Shown here: one piece after another, positions 24,024-31,667 of the stretch
Layout: each line of letters opens with the position of its first letter
How positions within the stretch are numbered: the first letter of the stretch is position 1
DNA from: CAZSVI01 sp964610205
GTDB taxonomy: Bacteria; Bacillota; Clostridia; DSM-8532
Direction of reading: 5' to 3'
DNA length: 32,379 nt
Assembly: GCA_964610205.1 (NCBI GenBank)
Contig: CAZSVI010000029.1
Location: forward strand, 1 to 32,379
Notes under the pieces: model-generated
What the model was told of the DNA's origin: nothing
Databases searched by the model: none
Seen by the model: only the letters and a program-made list of their open reading frames with translations
Made by a program: the position numbers and the translations under genes

Positions 24024-24311
24024 TCATTCATTATTTCCTGAAAGTATATTAATTATCTTCTCAGAAATATTATTGGCCGGAACATTATATTCTCCCTTTT
24101 CCATTTTAGCAGATATTTTTTGAACTATATTCTGCCGAATGTCCGGTATGTTGTGCAAAGCCTTAATAACAGTCTGAAAATCCTTAGCCTGGCCCGATAT
24201 TTTATATTCGTCCTTCCTGGACGCGACCATATCTTTTGCTGTAGTTTTTCCAACCGGATTTTGCTGGCTGTAAATACCGAACACCTTGGGATTGTCTCCC
24301 CAGATCCTCAT
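24024..24311 (-). CDS. flgM: Anti-sigma-28 factor FlgM
   Basis: A 95-residue inhibitor of SigD that is exported when the hook is complete, releasing late flagellar transcription. The N-terminal half is disordered and polar. The C-terminal half (KDFQTVIKALHNIPDIRQNIVQKISAKMEKGEYNVPANNISEKIINIL) contains the sigma-binding helices and the typical Gx(Y)xV element. GAGGG lies six bases before the ATG. A SigD-type promoter at 24403-24429 suggests autoregulation. Confidence 0.9.
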   Translation of the reverse strand: MRIWGDNPKVFGIYSQQNPVGKTTAKDMVASRKDEYKISGQAKDFQTVIKALHNIPDIRQNIVQKISAKMEKGEYNVPANNISEKIINILSGNNE

Positions 24312-24402
24312 TTTAATCCCTCTCTCCTGTATCTTCCTCTATTCACACATATCAGAAATACTCCTTACTGCTATGGTTTTATCTTTTGTCTTTACACAAA
24401 TA

Positions 24403-24429
24403 GTATCGTCAAAACCTGATAAGTATTTA
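24403..24429 (-). promoter_or_regulatory. SigD (sigma-28) type promoter of flgM-flgN-flgK
   Basis: On the minus strand TAAA (plus 24426-24429), exactly 15 bases, then GACGATAC (plus 24403-24410), six of eight matching GCCGATAT. It lies about 92 bases before the flgM start. The rest of the 293-base gap between yvyF and flgM shows no gene. Confidence 0.55.
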
Positions 24430-24604
24430 ATGCTTTAATGAAAATTTCCTGCCCGACTATGGTCCTATTTTTTGCGAGCAGTTCAAAAGAATATTTTATT
24501 TACATCCAATAATAAGTATAATAAACTTTACCTTTAACCATGTTACACTGTTAAAAACTTTGGAAGCGGTAAACCAAATTTGAAATGAAGCAAAACCATA
24601 TATT

Positions 24605-25048
24605 TCATTTATTTTGATCTTTATGTTTATAGTATAAACCAAACTCATCCTTATCCACATTTCTGTCAGTTTTACGTGGGGATGATTCATTGATGTCTTG
24701 CCGGAGTTTTTGCCCGACATCCATCATTTCCTTTGCCAAACCCTTTGAGCATTCCATACAGAACCTGCCGCTTCTTATACGAACGCCGCATTTTTCACAG
24801 TTTAACGCAACGGGACTGTCTTCACTGACTTCCAGGCGGCCTTCCCTCAGCCACCGGCTGATTTTATTAGGATGAACTTCTGTGTTTTCCGATACCTCCC
24901 TCATATTTGCTCCGGGGAAGTCCCTCAGAAAGTTCCTGACTTTATCGAATTCCTCTTCCTCTCTTTGCTTGCATATAGGGCAAAGAACCGGACCCGTAAC
25001 ATACTGAAACATTTTGTGGCAATCCCTGCAGTATTTAATCTCTGGCAT
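24605..25048 (-). CDS. yvyF: YvyF-like flagellar-operon zinc-ribbon protein
   Basis: A 147-residue protein with two cysteine knots: CRDCHKMF...CPICK (residues 7-24) and CEKCGVRIRSGRFCMEC (about 84-99). A helix-turn-helix-like segment lies between them (NMREVSENTEVHPNKISRWLREGRLEV). This matches the TIGR03826/YvyF family encoded upstream of flgM in Firmicutes; its role is unknown, although the architecture suggests nucleic-acid binding. GGGGG precedes the ATG. It lies between comFC and flgM as in B. subtilis. Confidence 0.88.
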   Translation of the reverse strand: MPEIKYCRDCHKMFQYVTGPVLCPICKQREEEEFDKVRNFLRDFPGANMREVSENTEVHPNKISRWLREGRLEVSEDSPVALNCEKCGVRIRSGRFCMECSKGLAKEMMDVGQKLRQDINESSPRKTDRNVDKDEFGLYYKHKDQNK

Positions 25049-25106
25049 AATTATACCCCCTTAATTTAAGTTACTTACGCATTACAGTGCCATATAAACA
25101 TGCTTA

Positions 25107-25823
25107 TCAGGCTATTCGCATTTTCCTGCGTATGGCAACAACGAACCCATCTACCCGCATGGCTCCGGATGTCAATAAAACTCTTCCGCATTGTTCAAGT
25201 GTGCTGCCGGTTGTCATTACATCATCTACAAGCAGTATACGTTTTCCCCGGACTAATTCCGTATTCTTCACCTGAAAGGCTCCCGCCAGATTTCTGAATC
25301 TCTCTCTTCTGTCTAAAGTACTTTGCGGAGGGGTATTCACTTTTTTAACCAAAACTTTTCCGCACATAGGTATACTCATATGTCTCGCAAGGCATAATGC
25401 AAGAATTTCCGACTGATTATAGCCCCTTTGCCGTCTTCTGCCTGAATGTATGGGAACCGGTATAATTATATCATATTTTGTCATTTGAGGAAAGAGCGGG
25501 TTTCCTTCACTAAGATATTTTTCTAAAACTGGGTATGAGAGCCTAATTAAGAGTGCCGCGTTTGACGGCTTATCATTGAACTTTAAACTGTGTATCGCCT
25601 TTCGGATGCCTCCCTCATAATCAAAGGCAGAAAATATTTCCTCAACGCTTTCACCAACCGGATTATGATATTCATACCTTTTAAGCAGTGGAAGATTTTC
25701 CAGGCAATCGTCACAAATCTCCCGGGGCGTATCAATGGAAAGGAGAGTATCACAACAAATACAACGCGGAGGAAAAAACATCCTGAGATAATATTCACCC
25801 AAAGAAATCCTGGTTTTTTCCAT
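25107..25823 (-). CDS. comFC: ComF family protein (ComFC-like phosphoribosyltransferase fold)
   Basis: A 238-residue protein. The N-terminal four-cysteine zinc motif (PPRCICCDTLL...ICDDCL) is followed by a phosphoribosyltransferase fold ending with the PRPP loop RILLVDDVMTTGSTLEQC. ComFC acts in DNA uptake or single-strand processing during transformation in competent bacteria, but the family is widespread and the function of most members is untested. The ATG at 25823 has GGAGG five bases upstream and overlaps the end of recD2 by 29 bases, indicating coupled translation with a DNA helicase. yvyF follows. Confidence 0.92.
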   Translation of the reverse strand: MEKTRISLGEYYLRMFFPPRCICCDTLLSIDTPREICDDCLENLPLLKRYEYHNPVGESVEEIFSAFDYEGGIRKAIHSLKFNDKPSNAALLIRLSYPVLEKYLSEGNPLFPQMTKYDIIIPVPIHSGRRRQRGYNQSEILALCLARHMSIPMCGKVLVKKVNTPPQSTLDRRERFRNLAGAFQVKNTELVRGKRILLVDDVMTTGSTLEQCGRVLLTSGAMRVDGFVVAIRRKMRIA

Positions 25824-28056
25824 AATAGCCTCCAATACATCCGTTTGGTTCAAATAAAGCAATTAATTTTTCTTTTAAACCCGTATATCTCTTTTTTTCG
25901 GTAATATTATCTATCATGCTTTTTAAAACTCTTGTATCCCCAACAAGGACTACAAGACGCCTGGCACGTGTTACCGCCGTATATAACAAATTACGGCATA
26001 TCAGCATAAGCGGAATACCGGATAATGCTATCACTGCCGCGGGAAACTCACTTCCCTGGCTTTTATGTACTGTGATGGCATAAGAAAGCTCCAATTCATC
26101 AAGCATGTCAAAATCATAATCCACAACTTTTCCATCATCAAAAGCAACTGTCAGTAGGCTGTTTTTTAAATCAACCTGATTGATTATTCCCATGTCGCCA
26201 TTAAAAACACCTTCGCCAGCAGTATTTTCGCCTTCTTCTCCGAGGATTTTCCACCGTAGATTATAGTTGTTTTTAATCTGCATTACCCGGTCGTTTTCCC
26301 TGAATATCATATCCCGGTACGGCTTCTCATTAAGTTCCGGATGAGGCGGATTGAGCCGTCCCTGAAGCATGGCATTCAGATTGAAAACACCCGCAGGCCC
26401 TTTTTTGGTTGGGGATAAAACCTGAATGTCTTTCATCGGATCCAGACCGAATTTCTCAGGTATGCGTATAGTGCATAATTCCATTATTGTATTCGCCGTA
26501 TCCTGAGGAAGGATTCTGGAGATAAAGAAAAAATCATTATTCACCACATCCAGTTCAGGATATTGACCCTTATTTATCCTGTGGGCGTTTAAAACAATCA
26601 TGCTCTCTTCAGCCTGACGGAATATCTGGTTTAAATAGATAACCTGCAATACGCTGCTTTCTATCATATCCGAAAGAATCCTGCCCGGCCCCACCGAGGG
26701 AAGCTGATCCACATCACCCACCAAAACCAGCCGTGTGCCCGGTTCAATTGCCTTCAGGAGGGCATGCATCAAAAGAATATCCACCATTGACACTTCATCA
26801 ATTATAATTACATCGGCCTCAATAGGATCTTTTTCGTTTTTTTTAAATCCCCTGAAGCTGTCATCCCCTTGATATGCTGTTTCAAGAAGCCGGTGAATCG
26901 TTTTTGCCTCATCTCCCGTCGCCTCGGTCATTCTTTTTGCTGCCCTGCCTGTTGGGGCAGCCAGAATGATTTTCATATCCTGCTTCTTAAAAATTGAAAT
27001 AATTCCCCGTATCAATGTTGTTTTTCCGGTACCAGGCCCGCCCGTAACAATTAATATACTGCCGTCGACAGAACGGAGTATGGCTTCCCTTTGCATACAT
27101 GCATATTCAATATGCTGTTCGGATTCAACCTCCCTCATGGTTTCTTTCAGACGTGTTATTTCCCTTCGTGGTTCGGTTCGGCATAGTATGTCTAATTTCC
27201 GGCTGACGTATTGCTCTGCTTTGTATAGGGAGGAAAGATACACCCGGACAGGATCTGGTTTTTCTGTCGTTACACTTTCCTCCAGCGTCATTTTCATCAG
27301 GGCATCCTCTACCGCTTCCTCACTGGAACCTAAAAGTTCAACTGTGTGTTTAATCAGAATATCCTCCGGCAAATATACATGCCCATTTTGAACGGCTTTT
27401 GACAGCACATGCCCGATTCCGCTCTGCAGGCGGAATTTTGAAGAAGCGTCAATCCCCATAGATAAGGCTACTCTGTCTGCTATCCTGAATCCTATATTTA
27501 TTTCCTCATCAGTTAAACGGTATGGATTGCGTTTTATCTCATCAATTGCTTCCCTTCCAAATTTTTTCCATGCCTTTAGAGCGTAAATTGCCGAAATTCC
27601 ATAGTTCTGAAAAAACATAACTGTTTGCCTTATTTGTTCCTGTTTCATAAAGGCTTGTCCGATTTGCACTGCTTTATTAAGATTAATTCCCTTAATTTCA
27701 GACATGCGGCAGGATTCAAACTGCAAAATCCTGATAGTGTCATCCCCGAACCTGTCAACTATTTTCCTTGCGGTAGCTTCACCTATTCCTTTAATTATAC
27801 CGGAGGAAAGATACTTGAAAATAGCGTCCGTAGTATTCGGAAGACGCCTTTCAAATGTCTCTGCCTTAAACTGTTTGCCATAATCCTGATGGACTGTCCA
27901 GACTCCATTTGCACAAACCGTTTCACCCACACCAAGGCCGGGGATATACCCCACCAGAGTAACTAACCTCCGTCCTGTACGAATGTCACAAACCGTATAT
28001 CCGTTCTGATCATTACAATAGATTATATCTTCAACAATTCCCTCTATCTGTTCCAA
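25795..28056 (-). CDS. recD2: RecD2-type ATP-dependent DNA helicase
   Basis: A superfamily 1B 5'-3' helicase of 753 residues. The N-terminal OB-like and helix-hairpin-helix region contains SGIIKGIGEATARKIV and MSEIKGI (residues 80-125). The motor follows: Walker A GGPGTGKTT (339-347), APTGRAAKRM, Walker B VIIIDEVSMVD, GDVDQLPSVGPG, then YAITVHKSQGSEFP and LLYTAVTRARRLVVLVGD near the end. RecD2 proteins act in repair and replication-fork stability without RecBC. The start is TTG, with GAGAGG five bases upstream. comFC overlaps its end, and a small membrane protein gene lies 71 bases upstream. Confidence 0.96.
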   Translation of the reverse strand: MEQIEGIVEDIIYCNDQNGYTVCDIRTGRRLVTLVGYIPGLGVGETVCANGVWTVHQDYGKQFKAETFERRLPNTTDAIFKYLSSGIIKGIGEATARKIVDRFGDDTIRILQFESCRMSEIKGINLNKAVQIGQAFMKQEQIRQTVMFFQNYGISAIYALKAWKKFGREAIDEIKRNPYRLTDEEINIGFRIADRVALSMGIDASSKFRLQSGIGHVLSKAVQNGHVYLPEDILIKHTVELLGSSEEAVEDALMKMTLEESVTTEKPDPVRVYLSSLYKAEQYVSRKLDILCRTEPRREITRLKETMREVESEQHIEYACMQREAILRSVDGSILIVTGGPGTGKTTLIRGIISIFKKQDMKIILAAPTGRAAKRMTEATGDEAKTIHRLLETAYQGDDSFRGFKKNEKDPIEADVIIIDEVSMVDILLMHALLKAIEPGTRLVLVGDVDQLPSVGPGRILSDMIESSVLQVIYLNQIFRQAEESMIVLNAHRINKGQYPELDVVNNDFFFISRILPQDTANTIMELCTIRIPEKFGLDPMKDIQVLSPTKKGPAGVFNLNAMLQGRLNPPHPELNEKPYRDMIFRENDRVMQIKNNYNLRWKILGEEGENTAGEGVFNGDMGIINQVDLKNSLLTVAFDDGKVVDYDFDMLDELELSYAITVHKSQGSEFPAAVIALSGIPLMLICRNLLYTAVTRARRLVVLVGDTRVLKSMIDNITEKKRYTGLKEKLIALFEPNGCIGGYYGKNQDFFG

Positions 28057-28127
28057 ATAAACCTCTCTGTTTCTTAATAAGATTTTGGGTTAAAATGAAT
28101 AATCACCCTATCCCAAATTACCCAATT

Positions 28128-28457
28128 TTAGTTTATGGTACTTATTCTACTCCAATTCGTACTATTCATCAATACCAAACGCGGATACTCCCTGGAGAGT
28201 TTTTCAACAAGAATCTGATTTGGGTCATTTTCTTCCATCTTAATATACAGATAACCATCCGTGCCTAATTTTTCTATAATATCCCCTGAAAAGACCAATC
28301 TGATTTTCCCCTCCAGCCCTTCATCTCCAGGTTTTGGAATTATACAAAGTTTCCCTTTTAAAACTTTTTTTCCGCTCCTTATCCTTGAAACCATACTTTG
28401 AAAAAAACAATAAAAACCGTAAAAAGCAAATAAGGAAATTATAATATATACTACCAT
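28128..28457 (-). CDS. Unknown small membrane-anchored protein
   Basis: I do not recognise a family. The 109-residue protein has one hydrophobic N-terminal segment (about residues 2-22) followed by a basic stretch (RIRSGKK), so the remaining ~85 residues are probably cytoplasmic. That part has alternating strand-like pieces (GKLCIIPKPGDEGLEGKIRLVFSGDIIEKLG, GYLYIKMEE). An AGGT lies upstream of the ATG at moderate distance. It precedes recD2 on the same strand and is probably co-transcribed, but nothing indicates a role in DNA metabolism. It could be a small membrane regulator or a lineage-specific gene. Confidence 0.65.
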   Translation of the reverse strand: MVVYIIISLFAFYGFYCFFQSMVSRIRSGKKVLKGKLCIIPKPGDEGLEGKIRLVFSGDIIEKLGTDGYLYIKMEENDPNQILVEKLSREYPRLVLMNSTNWSRISTIN

Positions 28458-28772
28458 TATTCACACTACCTAATCTTAGTTTCCACAATATCATATGCAT
28501 ATAATATTTTTTTGATAAAATGGTGTTAAGTGATAAAAAACGGGTATATTTAAAATAAATACTTTCAATATTATACAATTTACATATAATTTCACTGAAA
28601 TAGATTTCAGCATCAGTGCCTGCCACCTATTACAGATTGGAAACATTTTTGGGCTCCTTATGGCAACAGAGGCAATTATAAGGCAATTGACGCATATAAA
28701 CCTAACTTTTTAGTACAAATTAATTAATGCAAATGCTTATATGGGGAAATTTTATTCAGAGGTTAGTTAATT
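28458..28772. other. 315-bp divergent intergenic region, AT-rich, no gene seen
   Basis: It separates the small membrane protein gene (minus) from the HD-GYP gene (plus), so both promoters should lie here. I see a TTGACG at about 28687-28692 without a good -10, and a 7-bp palindrome, CTGAAAT-AG-ATTTCAG, at 28595-28610. No riboswitch or small ORF with convincing support was found. Confidence 0.5.
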
Positions 28773-29825
28773 ATGAAGAAGATAAATTTAAATGATTTGG
28801 CTCCGGGCATGAAGCTGGCCAAGGATGTTATTCTGGATGACGGTCGTTTTCTGCTGCTTAAAGGGTTTACAATAAAAAATAGATCCATTGAAAAAATTCG
28901 GTTACATAAGGTTCCATATCTTTATGTCGAGGACGAGATAGGCAATGTTGAGTGGTGCAGTGAAGAAACGGTTTATACCGAAACCTTCCAGACAATAAAG
29001 TCAGTAATGGAAAGTGTTCGGGAGGGGGAAGATATCAGCCTTCCCCTTATTAAAGAAACCGTAGATGAAATCATTCATATGATTCTAAACGACGACAATG
29101 TTTTTATGAAGCTTTCCGGTATACGCGATATTGACAATTATACATACCTGCATTCGGTTGATGTATGCATCTATTCAGTAATTGCCGGGAAAAGCATGAA
29201 CCTTTCCAGCAGTATAATCTGCGATTTGGGTCTTGGCGCAATTCTGCATGACATCGGCAAGTGTAAAATTCCGTTGTCAATCCTGAACAAACCCGCAAGA
29301 CTTACCGAAGATGAGTATAGAATTATTAAAAGGCATACTGAATACGGTTTTGAAGTTGTAAGTAAAACCCCCGGAGTTAGTGAGCATATTGCAAATATTG
29401 CTCTTCTGCATCATGAACACTGGGATGGAACGGGATATCCTACAGGGAAAGCAGGAGAAGAAATAGATACTCTGGCACGCATAGTGGCCATTGCTGATGT
29501 CTATGATGCCCTTACCGCAAACAGGGTTTACCGGAAAAGGTTTATGCCCCATGAAGCCGCCGAATATATCATGGCAAATTCCTCAAGCCGCTTTGATCCT
29601 GATATTTTAAAAACATTTTTATCCAATATCGCGTTTTATCCCGCAAATATTATTGTACTGCTTAACACCGGTGAAATTGCACGTGTAGTGGAATCAAAGG
29701 GCACAGTTTCCATACGTCCAAAGGTAATGGTTATAACCAGAAGAAATGGTCCGCCTGTTTTGGAACCGTATGAAATTGATTTAATGAACAACCCTACCGT
29801 TTTTATTGTGGATATATTGAGTTGA
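28773..29825 (+). CDS. HD-GYP domain cyclic-di-GMP phosphodiesterase
   Basis: A 350-residue cytoplasmic protein. An N-terminal DUF3391-like region (residues 1-100: NDLAPGMKLAKDVILDDGRFLL, KGFTIKNRSIEKIRLHKVPYLYV) is followed by the HD-GYP domain. H127, the HD pair in AILHDIGK (159-160), H188, HHEHWDGTGYP (213-223) and D242 supply the metal-binding and GYP residues; all expected residues are present. About 70 C-terminal residues form a beta-rich tail. HD-GYP enzymes hydrolyse c-di-GMP to pGpG or GMP, often controlling motility versus attachment, which fits the nearby flagellar block. No transmembrane or receiver domain is present, so the input signal is unclear. GAGG is about ten bases before the ATG. 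Confidence 0.92.
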   Translation: MKKINLNDLAPGMKLAKDVILDDGRFLLLKGFTIKNRSIEKIRLHKVPYLYVEDEIGNVEWCSEETVYTETFQTIKSVMESVREGEDISLPLIKETVDEIIHMILNDDNVFMKLSGIRDIDNYTYLHSVDVCIYSVIAGKSMNLSSSIICDLGLGAILHDIGKCKIPLSILNKPARLTEDEYRIIKRHTEYGFEVVSKTPGVSEHIANIALLHHEHWDGTGYPTGKAGEEIDTLARIVAIADVYDALTANRVYRKRFMPHEAAEYIMANSSSRFDPDILKTFLSNIAFYPANIIVLLNTGEIARVVESKGTVSIRPKVMVITRRNGPPVLEPYEIDLMNNPTVFIVDILS

Positions 29826-29840
29826 TTTTTAATCAGGCTT

Positions 29841-29878
29841 AAAAAAGGGAAGCTTTTATCTTCCCTTTTTTATTTCTT
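29841..29878. terminator. Bidirectional intrinsic terminator between the HD-GYP gene and metK
   Basis: A 12-bp stem (AAAAAAGGGAAG with CTTCCCTTTTTT) with a seven-base loop has T-runs on both strands. It lies 15 bases after the HD-GYP stop and about 45 bases after the metK stop, serving both convergent units. Confidence 0.9.
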
Positions 29879-29923
29879 TATTATTTTAATTTATTGTATT
29901 ATTCTACCGTATTAATTCGAAAG

Positions 29924-31111
29924 TCAAATCCCCGCTTCCCGCCTCAACTTTTCCGCTTTGTCCGTTTTTTCCCATGTAAAATCCGCATCTTCCCTTCCAA
30001 AATGACCGTATGCGGCCGTTTTTTGATAAATGGGGCGGCGAAGCATAAGATTCTGTATGATGGCTGCCGGGCGTAAGTCAAAGTTTTTCTTTATGATCTG
30101 TGCAATCTTTTCATTGTTTATTTTTCCAGTTCCATAAGTATCTATCATAATTGAAACAGGCTTTGCAACTCCAATCGCATAAGCCAGCTGCACCTCACAG
30201 CGTGAGGCAATACCCGCCGCAACAATATTTTTAGCAACATACCGTGCTGCATATGCCGCTGAACGATCAACCTTAGTCGGATCCTTTCCGGAAAAAGCAC
30301 CCCCGCCATGGCGTCCCATTCCTCCATAAGTATCAACAATAATTTTTCTCCCGGTCAGGCCCGAATCTCCCTGTGGCCCTCCAATAACAAACCTTCCGGT
30401 TGGATTAATCAGATATTGACTGTTATTTAGCAATTTTTCCGGAATAACAGGCAGGATTACATTTTCAATGATATCTTTTTCAATGGTATCATGGTCAACT
30501 TCCGATCCATGCTGGGTTGAAATAACAACAGTATGCACACGGACAGGTTTTCCATCTTCATATTCCACAGTTACCTGTGATTTACCATCAGGTCGCAGAT
30601 AATTCAATATGCCGTTTTTGCGTACCTGGGTAAGCCTGTGAGTAAGTTTATGAGCTAACGATATCGGCATTGGCATTAATTCCGGAGTTTCATCGCAAGC
30701 ATATCCGAACATCATACCCTGATCGCCCGCTCCAATAGCTTCTATTTCACTGTCTTCCATTTCATTCTTTTTTGCTTCAAGGGCTTTATCCACTCCCAGA
30801 GCAATATCAGTTGACTGTTCGTCAATAGAGGTTAAAACCGCACATGTATCACAGTCAAAACCATATTTTGCACGGTCATAACCTATATCCCGGATAGTAG
30901 CCCTTACCACCTTTGGAATATCCACATAGCACAATGTGGTAATTTCCCCCATTACCAGAACCATCCCTGTTGTAACCGCCGTTTCACAGGCTACACGTGC
31001 CATTGGATCCTCTGTAAGTATAGCATCCAGAATCGCATCGGATATGTTGTCGCATATCTTATCCGGATGACCCTCCGTAACCGATTCAGACGTAAAAAGT
31101 ACTTTTGCCAT
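29924..31111 (-). CDS. metK: S-adenosylmethionine synthase
   Basis: Makes S-adenosylmethionine from methionine and ATP; cytoplasmic tetramer. It has 395 residues, the usual length. Visible motifs are LFTSESVTEGHPDKICDNISDA at the N terminus, the catalytic hexapeptide GAGDQG, and GGGAFSGKDPTKVDRS, the second family signature. An ATG three codons upstream (31120) abuts the AAGGAG, so the ATG at 31111, nine bases from GGAG, is preferred. A SAM-I riboswitch with terminator lies in its leader (31213-31350), giving feedback control by the product. Confidence 0.98.
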   Translation of the reverse strand: MAKVLFTSESVTEGHPDKICDNISDAILDAILTEDPMARVACETAVTTGMVLVMGEITTLCYVDIPKVVRATIRDIGYDRAKYGFDCDTCAVLTSIDEQSTDIALGVDKALEAKKNEMEDSEIEAIGAGDQGMMFGYACDETPELMPMPISLAHKLTHRLTQVRKNGILNYLRPDGKSQVTVEYEDGKPVRVHTVVISTQHGSEVDHDTIEKDIIENVILPVIPEKLLNNSQYLINPTGRFVIGGPQGDSGLTGRKIIVDTYGGMGRHGGGAFSGKDPTKVDRSAAYAARYVAKNIVAAGIASRCEVQLAYAIGVAKPVSIMIDTYGTGKINNEKIAQIIKKNFDLRPAAIIQNLMLRRPIYQKTAAYGHFGREDADFTWEKTDKAEKLRREAGI

Positions 31112-31212
31112 AAAACGCATCTCCTTCCAAAAAAGTTTTTTATTGAAGCATGCATAGTTATTATTCCCAACAAGCCGCTTTAAACAAAACTGTTATTCAG
31201 CTTTATCCGGCA

Positions 31213-31241
31213 ATAAAAAATCTCTTCGATTATGAAGAGAT
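31213..31241 (-). terminator. Riboswitch-controlled intrinsic terminator in the metK leader
   Basis: On the minus strand ATCTCTTC and GAAGAGAT form an 8-bp stem with a six-base loop followed by a run of six T. It lies directly after the SAM-I aptamer and is the expected OFF structure when SAM is bound. Confidence 0.9.
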
Positions 31242-31253
31242 ACTATTCATACT

Positions 31254-31350
31254 CCTCATCTCTCAGGATAAATCCTGCAGGAATTGGCACCATTGCCTTT
31301 GCCGGTTGCCGGGTTTCATCGGGCCCAATCCCTCCACCTCTCTTGATAAG
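31254..31350 (-). ncRNA. SAM-I (S-box) riboswitch aptamer of metK
   Basis: On the minus strand the aptamer shows the S-box core: CTTATCAAGAGAGGTGGAGG at the 5' side, the GGCCCGATGAAACCCGGCAAC region (with one extra G), AATGGTGCCAATTCC, and the 3' closing GGATTTATCCTGAGAGATGAGG. The 5' CTTATC and 3' GATGAG form P1. High SAM should favour the terminator at 31213-31241 and shut off metK. Confidence 0.96.
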
Positions 31351-31376
31351 GAAAACCAATATTTACTTATATAGCC

Positions 31377-31405
31377 ATAATATCATAAATAATTTCTTAT
31401 GGCAA
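31377..31405 (-). promoter_or_regulatory. SigA promoter of the riboswitch-metK transcript
   Basis: On the minus strand TTGCCA (plus 31400-31405), 17 bases, then TATTAT (plus 31377-31382) preceded by TGA, an extended -10. Each hexamer has one mismatch to consensus. Transcription would begin about 20 bases before the aptamer. Confidence 0.75.
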
Positions 31406-31442
31406 GACATACGCATTATTTTTTGTAGCTTTATAAATTACA

Positions 31443-31463
31443 GATGAACAGTTTCTGTTCATC
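31443..31463 (-). repeat. 9-bp perfect hairpin adjoining repeat element B
   Basis: GATGAACAG and CTGTTCATC pair exactly around a three-base loop. It touches the end of element B and lies downstream of the cupin-like gene on the minus strand. It may act as a terminator for that gene, but only a weakly T-rich sequence follows. Confidence 0.55.
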
Positions 31464-31581
31464 TTATAACAACGGAAGCAATTGCAATACAACGTTATAT
31501 CGAGGTGGGGGATATGCCCACCACCTCGATAGAGGAAATCTGTACCCGCCGGCGGGGGCCCATTTTTGTTCCTCGTTATAT
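31464..31581 (-). repeat. Dispersed structured element, copy B (118 bp)
   Basis: The partner of copy A at 15681-15810, in the same orientation. On the minus strand it shares ATATAACGAGGAAC at the start, ATTTCCTCTATC in the middle, GGCATATCCCCC in the second hairpin loop, and TTGCAATTGCTTCCGTTGTTATAA at the end. The first inner hairpin is CCCGCCGGCGGG here but CACCTATATAGGTAGTG in A, so pairing is kept while sequence changes. The second hairpin is stronger (ATCGAGGTGG with CCACCTCGAT). It is 12 bases shorter than A. It lies between the cupin-like gene and the metK leader. Confidence 0.75.
31495..31563 (-). other. Candidate 22-codon small ORF inside repeat element B
   Basis: ATG at 31563, TAA at 31495-31497, preceded by GAGGAAC. 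The peptide ends SSIEVVGISPTSI, sharing VVGISPxSI with the frame in copy A. A 13-base deletion and a one-base insertion relative to A cancel to keep this frame. Translation is unproven. Confidence 0.25.
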
Positions 31582-31667
31582 AGCTTTTAAGAACTCTAAA
31601 TGATGGCAGTAATCATGAGATATAGACAATGAGATGCGTCGGCATAACTCTTGGCAGGGAAATGCTG

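Noticed and set aside
28458..28772. Possible c-di-GMP riboswitch before the HD-GYP gene
   Set aside because: I looked for the GEMM-type core sequences and tetraloop-receptor pattern and found none.
31464..31581. Reading element B as part of the metK SAM riboswitch leader
   Set aside because: The metK promoter lies at 31377-31405, downstream of the element, so the element is outside the main metK transcript.
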